Shown here piece by piece: positions 10,242 to 18,381 of a stretch of 64,000 bases of DNA (within the stretch, counting starts at the first letter, position 1; each line of letters starts with the position of its first letter). A program made the position numbers and the translations under genes. Under the pieces are notes generated by a model. The model was not told the origin of the DNA. It made no database searches and saw only the letters and a list, made by a program, of their open reading frames with translations. Source of the stretch: Senegalimassilia sp003474385 (GTDB taxonomy: Bacteria; Actinomycetota; Coriobacteriia; Coriobacteriales; Eggerthellaceae); assembly GCF_003474385.1 (NCBI RefSeq), contig NZ_QUCY01000014.1, positions 1 to 64,000 of the forward strand. The letters are read 5' to 3'.

Positions 10242-11387
10242 TTAAATTATAACCATGTCATGCGTAGATTGCGTGAAAACCCGAAATCCCGTTTCGCTAA
10301 CCACGCCGAAATCCTCTAAACGCATGCCGAAATCGCCCTCCAGGTATATGCCCGGTTCCACCGTGACCACGTTGCCGGGGACAAGCGGCTCCTTGTTGCG
10401 AGGCGACAACACGGGCTCCTCATGGATATCGATGCCCACGCCATGACCCAGCCCGTGGCCCATCTTGCCGGCGAATCCGCCCGCAGCAAGGGCATCCTCG
10501 GCCATTTGATGCATCTGCGCGCCGGTGACGCCGGGTTTTATCGCGGCCTCCACCTGCTCATTGGCCTCGCGCAGCGTTTCATAGGCGGCGCGCATCCGCG
10601 CATCGGGCTGGCCGACGAACACGGTGCGGGTCATATCCGAACAATACCCGTGGGCGCGAGCGCCGAAGTCCATGACCACGCACTGCCCCGCTTCAAGCCT
10701 TGCCTCGCCCGGGATGGCATGCGGGCTTGCGCCGTTGGCGCCGCAAGCCACGATGGATGAGAACGCCAGGCCGGATGCGCCATGACGCAGCATCCAGTCC
10801 TCAAGCTCGATCTGCACCTGCCGTTCGGTCATGCCCGGCTTCATGTAGGTGACGATATAGGAGAACGCCGCATCGGTGATTGCCTGGGCCGCCTTCATAC
10901 GCGCAACCTCCGACGGCTCCTTGACCGCGCGCAGCGAGCGGACGAAGTCAGAGGTCTCGCGCAGTTGCGGGGACGCCGGCGCCTTGGCAAGCGCGACCTC
11001 GAGCGCGCGGAATGCCGCAAGCGTCATGGAGTCCTCGATGCCGAGCACGATGCTCTCGGGCGCCGGCGAGCCGGCGGGAGCGTTTGCATGCCGGCGTGCG
11101 AACACGTCGGCAACCCATTCACCATGGCCTTGACGCACGTCATCGACGGTGATGACGCCTTCGCCTTGCGCCGCCTTGCACGCCGCGCCGCTATAACGGG
11201 AGTCGGTGTGCAGCACCGCGTCATGGGGCGTCACCAGAAGCGCATGCGCCTGTTCATCGTCGAACACGCCGTCGAAGGCCGTCAGCCATTCGATGCTTGC
11301 GGTGTCGCGTACCAAAAACGTGCGGATGCCGTTTTCCGCCGCCGCGTTGCGCAACCGCTCCAAACGCCCTGCGGCCTGGGCTTTCAT
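10242..11387 (-). CDS. pepP: Xaa-Pro aminopeptidase (M24B)
   Basis: 381-residue dinuclear metallopeptidase that releases an N-terminal residue before proline; acts in the cytoplasm. The creatinase-like N domain is followed by the catalytic pita-bread fold with all five metal ligands: Asp in VVMDFGARA, Asp in YCSDMTRTVF, His in GHGLGHGVGIDIHE, Glu in VTVEPGIY and Glu in MRLEDFGV. The start is uncertain. The ATG at 11387 is 1 nt beyond the aroQ stop and gives a typical N terminus. A GTG at 11408 inside aroQ is in frame but has AGGA too close. Translation is probably coupled to aroQ. Confidence 0.92.
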   Translation of the reverse strand: MKAQAAGRLERLRNAAAENGIRTFLVRDTASIEWLTAFDGVFDDEQAHALLVTPHDAVLHTDSRYSGAACKAAQGEGVITVDDVRQGHGEWVADVFARRHANAPAGSPAPESIVLGIEDSMTLAAFRALEVALAKAPASPQLRETSDFVRSLRAVKEPSEVARMKAAQAITDAAFSYIVTYMKPGMTERQVQIELEDWMLRHGASGLAFSSIVACGANGASPHAIPGEARLEAGQCVVMDFGARAHGYCSDMTRTVFVGQPDARMRAAYETLREANEQVEAAIKPGVTGAQMHQMAEDALAAGGFAGKMGHGLGHGVGIDIHEEPVLSPRNKEPLVPGNVVTVEPGIYLEGDFGMRLEDFGVVSETGFRVFTQSTHDMVII

Positions 11388-11388
11388 G

Positions 11389-11901
11389 TTATTCGTCAAT
11401 GAGATCACGTCCTGCTACGATGACTTGGCCCGGCGCGTAGCGCCCCTCGAATCCCTCGCCCAAGCGCTCGGCCGTGCCTTCGAGCAGGATATCGAGCGCA
11501 TCGTTGTAGCCGGCGAAGCCACGGCCCTTGACCTGGGCAACGCACGCCGGGGCGATCACCGAGATACGGCGGAACGCTTCACGCGCGCTGACGTCGGAGA
11601 TGTGCACCTCGACGCACGGCGTGCTCACGCTGCCGAGAGCGTCGCGCAGCGCATAGGAATAGTGCGTATGCGCGCCGGGGTTGTACACGATGCCGTCGCA
11701 CGTGCCGTGCGCGGCGTGGATCTTATCGACCAGGTCGCCTTCATGATTTGACTGGAAGCACTCCACCTCGCAACCGTGCGCGCGGGCATATTCGGAGAAG
11801 CCCGCCTCCAAATCCTTCAAGGTATCGTTGCCGTACACGCCCGGCTCGCGGATGCCGAGTATGTTCAGATTAGGCCCGTTCATCAGCAAGATCTTCTTCA
11901 T
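11389..11901 (-). CDS. aroQ: 3-dehydroquinate dehydratase, type II
   Basis: 170 residues; dehydrates 3-dehydroquinate to 3-dehydroshikimate. Type II hallmarks are clear: NGPNLNILGIREPGVYG with Arg18 and the catalytic Tyr23, CFQSNHEGDLVDKIH, NPGAHTHYSYALRDAL, and VEVHISDVSAREAFR with the catalytic histidine. It is about 25 residues longer than the usual 145, with a C-terminal extension. It reads after aroB, and its end overlaps or abuts pepP. Confidence 0.95.
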   Translation of the reverse strand: MKKILLMNGPNLNILGIREPGVYGNDTLKDLEAGFSEYARAHGCEVECFQSNHEGDLVDKIHAAHGTCDGIVYNPGAHTHYSYALRDALGSVSTPCVEVHISDVSAREAFRRISVIAPACVAQVKGRGFAGYNDALDILLEGTAERLGEGFEGRYAPGQVIVAGRDLIDE

Positions 11902-12037
11902 GTTGCATGCCTTTCGTTGCTTCCCGCCGCCGTATTCAACAGCAGCTTAAAACGGCGGCCATCGCCGCATCTGCCTTCCCCAGCCAGCCTGCAAGATGGT
12001 CGGCCGTTTGCACACCGGACTTTACGCCGGCCGGACG

Positions 12038-13135
12038 TCACCGCCGCTTCTGCGCGAAATACGCCTCCAACTCTTCCAAGATCACGTCATCGGCCACATC
12101 CTGGAGCTGCCACTGCCCCACATCCCGCAAGCACACGAAACGCACCTGCCCGCGACGCGCCTTTTTGTCGCGTTTCATGACGTCGAGCACCTGCGCCGGG
12201 GAAGCCTCCCAGCCAAGCTCGGGCAAACCCAGATCATCGAGCAGCTGCCCTTGCGCCTGGGCTAGCTCGACCGGCATATCGGCGAGCCGCATGCCCATAC
12301 GGGCCGCGAAGCGCATGCCCTCGGCAACCGCATGCCCGTGGCTATACGTGCCATAACCCGAAAGCTTCTCGATGGCGTGTGCCAGGGTATGGCCGTAGTT
12401 CAGGCACTCGCGCACGCCGCGGCTTTCCGTTTTGTCCTGCGCCACCACGTCGGCCTTGAGCACCACGCAGCGGGCGATGGCCTCGGAGACGGCATCAGGC
12501 TGGCGATCGACCACGGCCGATACCTGGTCGGAAAGCCAGAAGAAGAACTCGTCGCCATCGATGAGCGCGGTTTTCGCCACCTCGCCGCAACCGCATGCCC
12601 ACTCGCGAGGCGGCAACGTTGCCAACACCTCGGTGTCGGCGCACACAAACGCAGGCTGCTTGAACGCGCCCACCAGGTTCTTTCCGGCGGATAGGTTCAC
12701 GCCCGTCTTCCCACCCACGCTTGAATCCACCATGGACAGAAGCGTGGTGGGAACCTGCACCACCTGTACACCGCGCATGTAGGTTGCCGCGGCGAAGCCC
12801 GCCAAATCGCCCACGCAGCCGCCGCCGAGCGCGACCACCACGCAGTCGCGCTCAAGCGCCAAAGCGGCCATGGCCTCAAGCACCTCGCCAAGCACCGTGA
12901 GCGATTTCGCCTCTTCGCCTGCGGGAACGCAGATATCGGAAACGCGATACCCCGCTTGAACGAGCGATGCCTTCGCCCGGGCCAGGTACAGCGGGCCGAC
13001 ATTGGCGTCGGTGATGACAAGCGCTTGCCGTGCATCGGCGACGGCCGGCACGCCGCGCATGGACGACCCCAGCGTATCGAGCACCCCGGCCCCGATGCGC
13101 ACGTTGTACGCGTCTTCGCCGGGGATGTTCACCAC
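12038..13135 (-). CDS. aroB: 3-dehydroquinate synthase
   Basis: 365 residues; NAD- and metal-dependent cyclisation of DAHP to 3-dehydroquinate. NAD-binding ALGGGCVGDLAGFAAATYMRG and PTTLLSMVDSSVGGKTGVN are present. Metal ligands are Glu in CGCGEVAKTALI and His in LNYGHTLAHAIE and in HGHAVAEGM. The start is GTG at 13135; its first base is the last base of the aroK TAG, so the two are translationally coupled. A second GTG one codon later is equivalent. A much longer open frame runs upstream but lies over aroK and is not coding. Confidence 0.95.
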   Translation of the reverse strand: MVNIPGEDAYNVRIGAGVLDTLGSSMRGVPAVADARQALVITDANVGPLYLARAKASLVQAGYRVSDICVPAGEEAKSLTVLGEVLEAMAALALERDCVVVALGGGCVGDLAGFAAATYMRGVQVVQVPTTLLSMVDSSVGGKTGVNLSAGKNLVGAFKQPAFVCADTEVLATLPPREWACGCGEVAKTALIDGDEFFFWLSDQVSAVVDRQPDAVSEAIARCVVLKADVVAQDKTESRGVRECLNYGHTLAHAIEKLSGYGTYSHGHAVAEGMRFAARMGMRLADMPVELAQAQGQLLDDLGLPELGWEASPAQVLDVMKRDKKARRGQVRFVCLRDVGQWQLQDVADDVILEELEAYFAQKRR

Positions 13136-13806
13136 TACTCTTGTCGCAGGCACAGCACGCCTTCCTTCTCCAAAATCTCCTGGATCTCCTGCGCCACGAC
13201 GTTGATGGACTTGCCCACGGTGTCGATGGACACGCTGGCAACGTCTTCGTACATAGGCAGGCGGCCGGCGATGGTCTGTCGCGCGGTCTCGAGGTTTTTG
13301 AACAGCGGGCGTGTAGACACGTCGCCGACGCGCTCGACGGCCTGCTCGGCCGTGACCTGCAGATACACCACGAAACCATTGTTCTTCAGGATCTCGCGGT
13401 TCTCCTCGCGCAGCACGATGCCGCCGCCGCACGACACGAGCATGGGGCCCTTGTGAGCGAACTCGTCGAGCACCTGGGTTTCCATATCGCGGAACGCCTG
13501 CTCGCCCTGCTCGGCGAAGATCTGGTTGATGGCCCTGCGCTCGCGACGCTCGATGTAGGCGTCCAGGTCGATGGTGGCAAGACCGCACTGACGGGCCAGG
13601 CGGCGCGACGTGGAGGTTTTGCCCGCGACCATGAAGCCCACGAAGAACACGTTGCGCGTCAGCTCGTACGTCGGGCGCGCATGGGGCTTGATCTCGGGGT
13701 TGTTGACGACGGCGACGACCTCGTCGGGGGTGGTGACCGACAGCGTGTAGGCTATCGGGTTGCTTTCCGGGGTGATGGCATCGTCCTTGACTTCCTGCTG
13801 TTCCAT
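13135..13806 (-). CDS. aroK: shikimate kinase with N-terminal extension
   Basis: 223 residues; ATP-dependent 3-phosphorylation of shikimate. The kinase domain starts near residue 50. Its P-loop is GFMVAGKTS (57-65), where most family members have Gly rather than Val at the fourth place. It continues with IDLDAYIE, the CGGGIVLREENR substrate loop and the lid arginine in STRPLFKN. The 50 residues ahead of it are not typical of AroK (about 170 residues). The ATG at 13806 is preceded by AGGAGG with 6-nt spacing, so the extension is very likely translated. It lies 23 bp after aroC. Confidence 0.93.
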   Translation of the reverse strand: MEQQEVKDDAITPESNPIAYTLSVTTPDEVVAVVNNPEIKPHARPTYELTRNVFFVGFMVAGKTSTSRRLARQCGLATIDLDAYIERRERRAINQIFAEQGEQAFRDMETQVLDEFAHKGPMLVSCGGGIVLREENREILKNNGFVVYLQVTAEQAVERVGDVSTRPLFKNLETARQTIAGRLPMYEDVASVSIDTVGKSINVVAQEIQEILEKEGVLCLRQE

Positions 13807-13829
13807 GATGGTCCTCCTGGCTGGCTGCT

Positions 13830-15005
13830 TTAACGAGATACGGTGTTCAAACGTTGCTTGTAGGCTTTGATGGCCGCTTTGATGTCGGCCATGTTGTCGG
13901 AGCCGAACTTGCGCATATAGGCATCGGCTATGGCGAAGGCGACCTCCCCTTCGGCGACCACCGCGCATGCCGGCACGGCGCACACGTCGCTTCGCTCCTT
14001 GGAGGCCTGGGTCACCTCGAGCGTGTCAAGGTCCACGGTCTGCAGCGGCTGCATGAGCGTGGGAATGGGCTTCATGGCCGCTGTGACCACCAGGGGCATG
14101 CCCGTGGTCATGCCGCCCTCAAGGCCGCCGGCGTTGTTAGACGCGCGCGTGAACTCGGCTTTCGCCCGATCGAGCAAAATGGGGTCGTGCACTTGCGAAC
14201 CGGGCTTGCGGGCCGCTTCGAAGCCCATGCCGAACTCCACGCCCTTGATGGCGGGGATGCTGAACAGGGCGCCGCCGATGGTGGACGTCAGGCGCTCGGT
14301 GGGCACGGCATAGCCGCCCACGCCCGGCAAAAGACCACGCACGATCACGCGGAACGTTCCTCCCAGGCTGTCCTTGTTCTTGATGGCCCGGTCGATCTCA
14401 CGCTTCATGGCCTCGCTGGCCTCCGCATCAGGGCAGCGGACTTCGCTTGTCTCGATCTCAAGCGGCGTATAGCGCGCCGCGTTCATGAACGGATCGTCCT
14501 CGCGCATGACGGCGCTTCCGATGCCGGTAACGTAGGAGAAGATCTCCACGCCAAGATCGGCAAGAAACTCGCGCGCGATGCCCGCCGCCGCAACACGCGG
14601 CGCAGTGGTGCGGGCGCTTGAGCGCTCGAGGATGTTGCGGCAGTCGTCGGTGTTCGTTTTCAACGCGCCCACCAGGTCCGCATGACCCGGACGAGGAGTC
14701 ACCTCCCGAACCAGATCGAGCGGCGGCTCGCCGAAGGGGGCCATTCGATCGGTCCAGTTCGCCCAATCCCTATTTGCCACGAGCATGGCCACGGGGCTTC
14801 CGATGGTGCGCCCGAAGCGCACGCCGGAGATCACCTGCACCGTGTCATGTTCGATCTTCATGCGCCCGCCTCGGCCGTAACCCGCTTGGCGGCGCGCCAG
14901 ATCGACGTTGATCTGCTCCTCGGATATCTTCAGGCCCGCCGGCACGTCCTCGACGATGGCGACCAGGCCCTGTCCGTGGCTCTCTCCTGCTGTGTAGTAG
15001 CGCAT
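13830..15005 (-). CDS. aroC: chorismate synthase
   Basis: 391 residues; reduced-FMN-dependent elimination of phosphate from EPSP to chorismate. Seen: YYTAGESHGQGL at the N terminus (family signature 1), GYGRGGRMKIE, RSSARTTAPRVAAAGIA (signature 2, Thr where Glu is usual), and ASNNAGGLEGGMTTGMPL (signature 3). The spacing to aroE upstream is 70 bp. EPSP synthase (aroA) is not in the window. Confidence 0.96.
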   Translation of the reverse strand: MRYYTAGESHGQGLVAIVEDVPAGLKISEEQINVDLARRQAGYGRGGRMKIEHDTVQVISGVRFGRTIGSPVAMLVANRDWANWTDRMAPFGEPPLDLVREVTPRPGHADLVGALKTNTDDCRNILERSSARTTAPRVAAAGIAREFLADLGVEIFSYVTGIGSAVMREDDPFMNAARYTPLEIETSEVRCPDAEASEAMKREIDRAIKNKDSLGGTFRVIVRGLLPGVGGYAVPTERLTSTIGGALFSIPAIKGVEFGMGFEAARKPGSQVHDPILLDRAKAEFTRASNNAGGLEGGMTTGMPLVVTAAMKPIPTLMQPLQTVDLDTLEVTQASKERSDVCAVPACAVVAEGEVAFAIADAYMRKFGSDNMADIKAAIKAYKQRLNTVSR

Positions 15006-15075
15006 GCTGTTCTCTTTTCGTGCTAGTGCGCGGCCCGACCTTCGCGCCGCGCCGATACGGATGACTATGCTTCGA

Positions 15076-16026
15076 TCACGCGCGCGGGCAATCGAACCCG
15101 GCGGCGTCTGCCATAAGGTTGAACAGCTCCGCTTCGGAATACGGTATCTTCACTTCCGCTACGTCGGACACGATGAGCGCCGAAGCAACCGCTTGCGCCA
15201 CCAGCATGCCCCCGCCGTTGAAAGCCGCCTTGCAATCGGCTTGGAGGGCGTCGGCCACCAGCTTCGTACGCCCCGATGCGTACACCGCGTCCATAACCAC
15301 CTGGCCCGGACGCAAAAGCCCCGTATCGAACGGAGCCGGGTCGTCGGGCTTCATGCCCACCGGGGTGGCGTTGATGACGATGTCCGCAGAGCCCAGCGCC
15401 CCCGTCGAGGTGGTATAGCTGCCGAACTTGAACGTCGGCTTCGTGTAAGCCTCACGGAAGCTGCGATGCCCCTCCTTCATGGCGGGGAAATCGATGGTGG
15501 CGTTGGCCAACCTGCCGAAACGTTCAAGATAGGCATCCAATACGCTCCGCGCGCGGTCCTTGTCGCGCGAGAGCAGCAAAAGCACGTCGGCGCCGGCGAT
15601 AGCGCACGCGTGAAGGATGGAGAGGGCCGTAGGACCCGTTCCGCACACCACCACGCGCTTGCCCTTGAAGGTCACACCCGCAAGCTCCAGGAACTTGACG
15701 CATCCATCGCCATCGGTGTTGAAACCGATCAGCTGATCGTCCTTGCGGACGAGCACGTTGGCGCCTTGCGCCAGCTGCGCGCTAGCTGCTTTGCGCGTTG
15801 CAGCCTGGAAGGCCAGCGGCTTATAGGGAGTGGTGATGTTCACGGACAGGAAATCCCGCGCATCCAAAAAGGCGCGGGCATCGTCCAGCTCGGCGTAATC
15901 GGCAAGGGCATAGATCCAAGGCAGACCCAGCCTTTCGTATAACGCGTTGTACATTACCGGCGATTTCGAATGCGCGACCGGATGCCCCAGGATATAGAGG
16001 CGCTCGCCTTCGCTCTGCTCGGTCAT
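15076..16026 (-). CDS. aroE: shikimate dehydrogenase
   Basis: 316 residues; NADPH reduction of 3-dehydroshikimate. Substrate-binding HSKSPVMYNALY (Ser20, Ser22), the catalytic Lys69 in NITTPYK and Asp105 in NTDGDG are in place. The dinucleotide loop is CGTGPTALSIL, not the common GAGGAA, followed by a Ser-Arg pair in LLLSRDKDRA, which would fit NADP. At 316 residues it is longer than the usual 270-290. It is the first gene of the aro operon, with GGAAGG 6 nt before the ATG. Confidence 0.93.
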   Translation of the reverse strand: MTEQSEGERLYILGHPVAHSKSPVMYNALYERLGLPWIYALADYAELDDARAFLDARDFLSVNITTPYKPLAFQAATRKAASAQLAQGANVLVRKDDQLIGFNTDGDGCVKFLELAGVTFKGKRVVVCGTGPTALSILHACAIAGADVLLLLSRDKDRARSVLDAYLERFGRLANATIDFPAMKEGHRSFREAYTKPTFKFGSYTTSTGALGSADIVINATPVGMKPDDPAPFDTGLLRPGQVVMDAVYASGRTKLVADALQADCKAAFNGGGMLVAQAVASALIVSDVAEVKIPYSEAELFNLMADAAGFDCPRA

Positions 16027-16074
16027 GAAAGTCCTTCCTGGTCGATCAAGGGCCTGCAGGTTAGCAGGGATTTC

Positions 16075-16083
16075 ATCATACCA
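16075..16083 (-). promoter_or_regulatory. extended -10 promoter of the aroE-efp operon
   Basis: TGGTATGAT on the minus strand matches TGnTATAAT at all but one position. The start would be near 16068, leaving a 42-nt leader before aroE. No -35 is evident. Confidence 0.55.
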
Positions 16084-16120
16084 ATGCAGACTACTTTTGT
16101 AGGGGTTAATTCGACCGCAG

Positions 16121-16137
16121 CGCCCATCAAATGGGCG
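16121..16137. repeat. 7-bp inverted repeat, 3-nt loop
   Basis: CGCCCAT-CAA-ATGGGCG just downstream of the yqeG stop. It lacks a U-run on the minus strand, so it is only a weak terminator candidate. Confidence 0.3.
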
Positions 16138-16143
16138 GATTCG

Positions 16144-16710
16144 CTACTTTTCCTGCGCGAGGGCGTTTTGGGCGGCGGATTTGCCGGCCGTGCTCGCTTG
16201 CGCCGGCTGAGGCGCGCCCTCGGGCACCACCCCGCCTAAGATGGCCTGCTCCACCATGCGCACGTACTTCGTATGGCGCAGGTCCTGCTCCGCCAGCGGC
16301 GCCAGCAGATACGCCGACATGCCGGCGTTGTGCGCGGCAAGCACGTCGGTCGATAGCTGATCGCCGACCATGACGGTCTCGCTGCGCTTCGCCCCCAGCA
16401 TGGAGCACGCCGCGAACAGCGCCACGGGCAAGGGCTTCATGGCCTTGGCGATAATGGGCATGGATAGGCGATTCGCAAGTTCATGCACGTTTTTGTGCCA
16501 GTTGTTCGACACCAGGCAGAAGCTCACGCCTGCGTCTCTCGCCTGAGCAAGCCACAGGCCCACGTCTCGCGGGACGTCATGCGTTGCACGGGACAGGATG
16601 GTGTTGTCGATATCCAGCAAGACATAGCGGAACCCGCATGCAAGCAGGTCCCTTTCTATGTTGATATGCGATATGCGGGAGAAGTAGCGCTCCGGCTGCA
16701 AGTATGGCAT
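16144..16710 (-). CDS. yqeG: YqeG family HAD-type phosphatase
   Basis: 188 residues of the HAD superfamily subfamily IIIA. Catalytic motif I is LLDIDNTI (Asp33, Asp35), motif II is LVSNNWH, the lysine is in AKAMKPLP, and motif IV is VMVGDQLSTDVLAAH. In Bacillus this gene sits ahead of aroE and yqeH; here it lies beside aroE as well but in a separate transcription unit with mltG. Its substrate is unknown; the family may act on phosphatidylglycerophosphate in some lineages (as in mitochondrial PTPMT1-independent Gep4 relatives), which is only a hint. The C-terminal 25 residues are Ala/Gln-rich. Confidence 0.88.
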   Translation of the reverse strand: MPYLQPERYFSRISHINIERDLLACGFRYVLLDIDNTILSRATHDVPRDVGLWLAQARDAGVSFCLVSNNWHKNVHELANRLSMPIIAKAMKPLPVALFAACSMLGAKRSETVMVGDQLSTDVLAAHNAGMSAYLLAPLAEQDLRHTKYVRMVEQAILGGVVPEGAPQPAQASTAGKSAAQNALAQEK

Positions 16711-16718
16711 GAATCCCC

Positions 16719-17870
16719 TTACGAGAACGCGGCCTGATGCTCGTCGTAGGTTTCGCTGAACGTGTACTTATCATTTTGGAAGTAGAAGAAGTAGTACTTG
16801 CCGAGCGCATCCTTATTAGGCGAACACACTGCCTGCAGGCACTCGATGGAAGGTGAGCAGATGGGCGTGGGCGGAAGCCCAGCGTTAGTGTAGGTGCTAT
16901 ACGGGCTGTTTGCATGCACCTCGTCCGCCGAGGGATCGTGTCCGACCTCGTAAGCGGTGGTGGCATCGCTTTGCAGGTAACCGTTGCTCGGCTCGCCCTT
17001 GGTGGTCAGACGATTGTAGAACACAGCCGCCACCTGAGCGCGCACCGTTTCGTCACCGCTGGATTCCTTCTCCACGATGGATGCCAGGTTGACGGTGTCA
17101 TACACGGAAAGGCCCTGAGATTCGGGATAGGACCAGTCAAGCCCCGCCGTTTCGGTTTGGAACTGGGTGAGCATGGCGCGAATCAAGCTGTCGGCGGTAG
17201 CATCGGCGGCAACATCATAGGTTTTCGGGAACAGGAAGCCTTCAAGGCTGTTCGTGCCCGCAGACTTCAAGAAGCCGTAATCGCCCGCATACACGCTGGC
17301 ATCCGATGCCGCCTGCTTGAAGGAATCGGCGCTGATGCGCCCGCTGGTGGCGCTTTCCACCGCCGAGGCGATCTCGGTCAGGCGATATCCTTCGGGAATG
17401 GTGAGCACGGCATCGGAAACCGGACCGTTGCGCAATGCGGAAATGATATCGTCGACCGTCGCACCGCCTGCAAAGGTGTAGGTGCCGGGCTTGAGGTCAG
17501 ACCCCGCATCCAGGTCCTTCACGCGTTCGGTGAATTCCTTGGAAGACCCCACCAGCTTGGCATCCACCAGCGCGGAGCCTACGGTGTTGGCCGATGCGCC
17601 TTCGTTGACGGTGATGGTGGCCTGCTGGCCTTCCGCCAGAAGCTCGACCTTCGGCGACACGCAGCTGGCAACCGAGGAGCCGACGAACCACAGGATGCCG
17701 ATGCCGAGAAGCGCCAGCACCGCAAGGAACACGTAATGTGGAACGTTGGATCGTTTGGGTTGGATATAACTGGTATCGTACGTGCGGAACAAACGGTCGC
17801 CGCGCGCATGCGCCGAGCGTGCCGCATGGTTCGGGCGGCGGGAATAGGTCACTTGCCTACGAGGGGACAT
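16719..17870 (-). CDS. mltG: endolytic murein transglycosylase MltG
   Basis: 383 residues. A basic N terminus is followed by one transmembrane helix (about 45-67), then a LysM-like and a YceG catalytic domain outside the membrane. Family signatures: SLEGFLFPKTYDV (208-220), the catalytic Glu267 in NLASIVEKES, LQSDATTAYEV, and the closing TNAGLPPTPICSPS. MltG cleaves nascent glycan strands and sets their length. It sits between ruvX and yqeG with gaps of 5 and 8 bp; the mltG-ruvX pairing is widespread. Confidence 0.94.
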   Translation of the reverse strand: MSPRRQVTYSRRPNHAARSAHARGDRLFRTYDTSYIQPKRSNVPHYVFLAVLALLGIGILWFVGSSVASCVSPKVELLAEGQQATITVNEGASANTVGSALVDAKLVGSSKEFTERVKDLDAGSDLKPGTYTFAGGATVDDIISALRNGPVSDAVLTIPEGYRLTEIASAVESATSGRISADSFKQAASDASVYAGDYGFLKSAGTNSLEGFLFPKTYDVAADATADSLIRAMLTQFQTETAGLDWSYPESQGLSVYDTVNLASIVEKESSGDETVRAQVAAVFYNRLTTKGEPSNGYLQSDATTAYEVGHDPSADEVHANSPYSTYTNAGLPPTPICSPSIECLQAVCSPNKDALGKYYFFYFQNDKYTFSETYDEHQAAFS

Positions 17871-17875
17871 TTACA

Positions 17876-18298
17876 CTACCTTTCGCCTGCATGGCGGGCA
17901 TCAAGCCACGCCTGAAGGAACACACTTGCTGCAATCATATCTATCTTGCCGCGCATATCGCGCTCCGACATGCCGCTTTCACGCAAACTGCGCTTCGCCT
18001 CCTGCGAGCTGAGACGCTCATCGGTGAACTCCACCGGCAAACCGGCAGCCTTTCCGATGCTTGCCGCGACACCGCGGATGCGGCCGGCCTGAGGCCCCTC
18101 CTCGCCCGAAAGCGTATACGGCAGGCCTGACAAGATAAGCTCCGGCTCCCAGTCCTCGAGCACGCGTTTCCAGCTTTTCGCATTGGAAAGGACCTCGTTT
18201 GCGGGAAGCACGCAAACAGGCGATGCCACGCGTTCGCGCGGGTCGCTGATGGCGACGCCGATGCGCGTCTGACCGATATCCAGTGCAAGAATCCTCAT
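17876..18298 (-). CDS. ruvX: Holliday junction resolvase-like nuclease RuvX (YqgF)
   Basis: 140 residues with the RNase H-like fold: RILALDIGQTRIGVAISD at the start (first catalytic Asp), LILSGLPYTLSG, then FTDERLSSQEA and KIDMIAASVFLQAWLD with the later acidic residues. Members have been implicated in 16S rRNA 5' processing and in recombination. The ATG at 18298 has TTAGG 6 nt upstream; an in-frame TTG seven codons earlier is less likely. It starts the ruvX-mltG-yqeG unit directly after the alaS terminator. Confidence 0.92.
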   Translation of the reverse strand: MRILALDIGQTRIGVAISDPRERVASPVCVLPANEVLSNAKSWKRVLEDWEPELILSGLPYTLSGEEGPQAGRIRGVAASIGKAAGLPVEFTDERLSSQEAKRSLRESGMSERDMRGKIDMIAASVFLQAWLDARHAGER

Positions 18299-18330
18299 TG
18301 TCGACCTAACCTTACGCAACGAACGGATAA

Positions 18331-18364
18331 GAAAAACGCCCCGCAGCCAAGGGCGGCGGGGCGT
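18331..18364 (-). terminator. alaS intrinsic terminator
   Basis: GCGGGGCGT/ACGCCCCGC (9 bp, 11-nt loop) followed on the minus strand by TTTTTC, 18 nt past the alaS stop. Confidence 0.8.
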
Positions 18365-18381
18365 GAAAGCTGCATCAAAAG

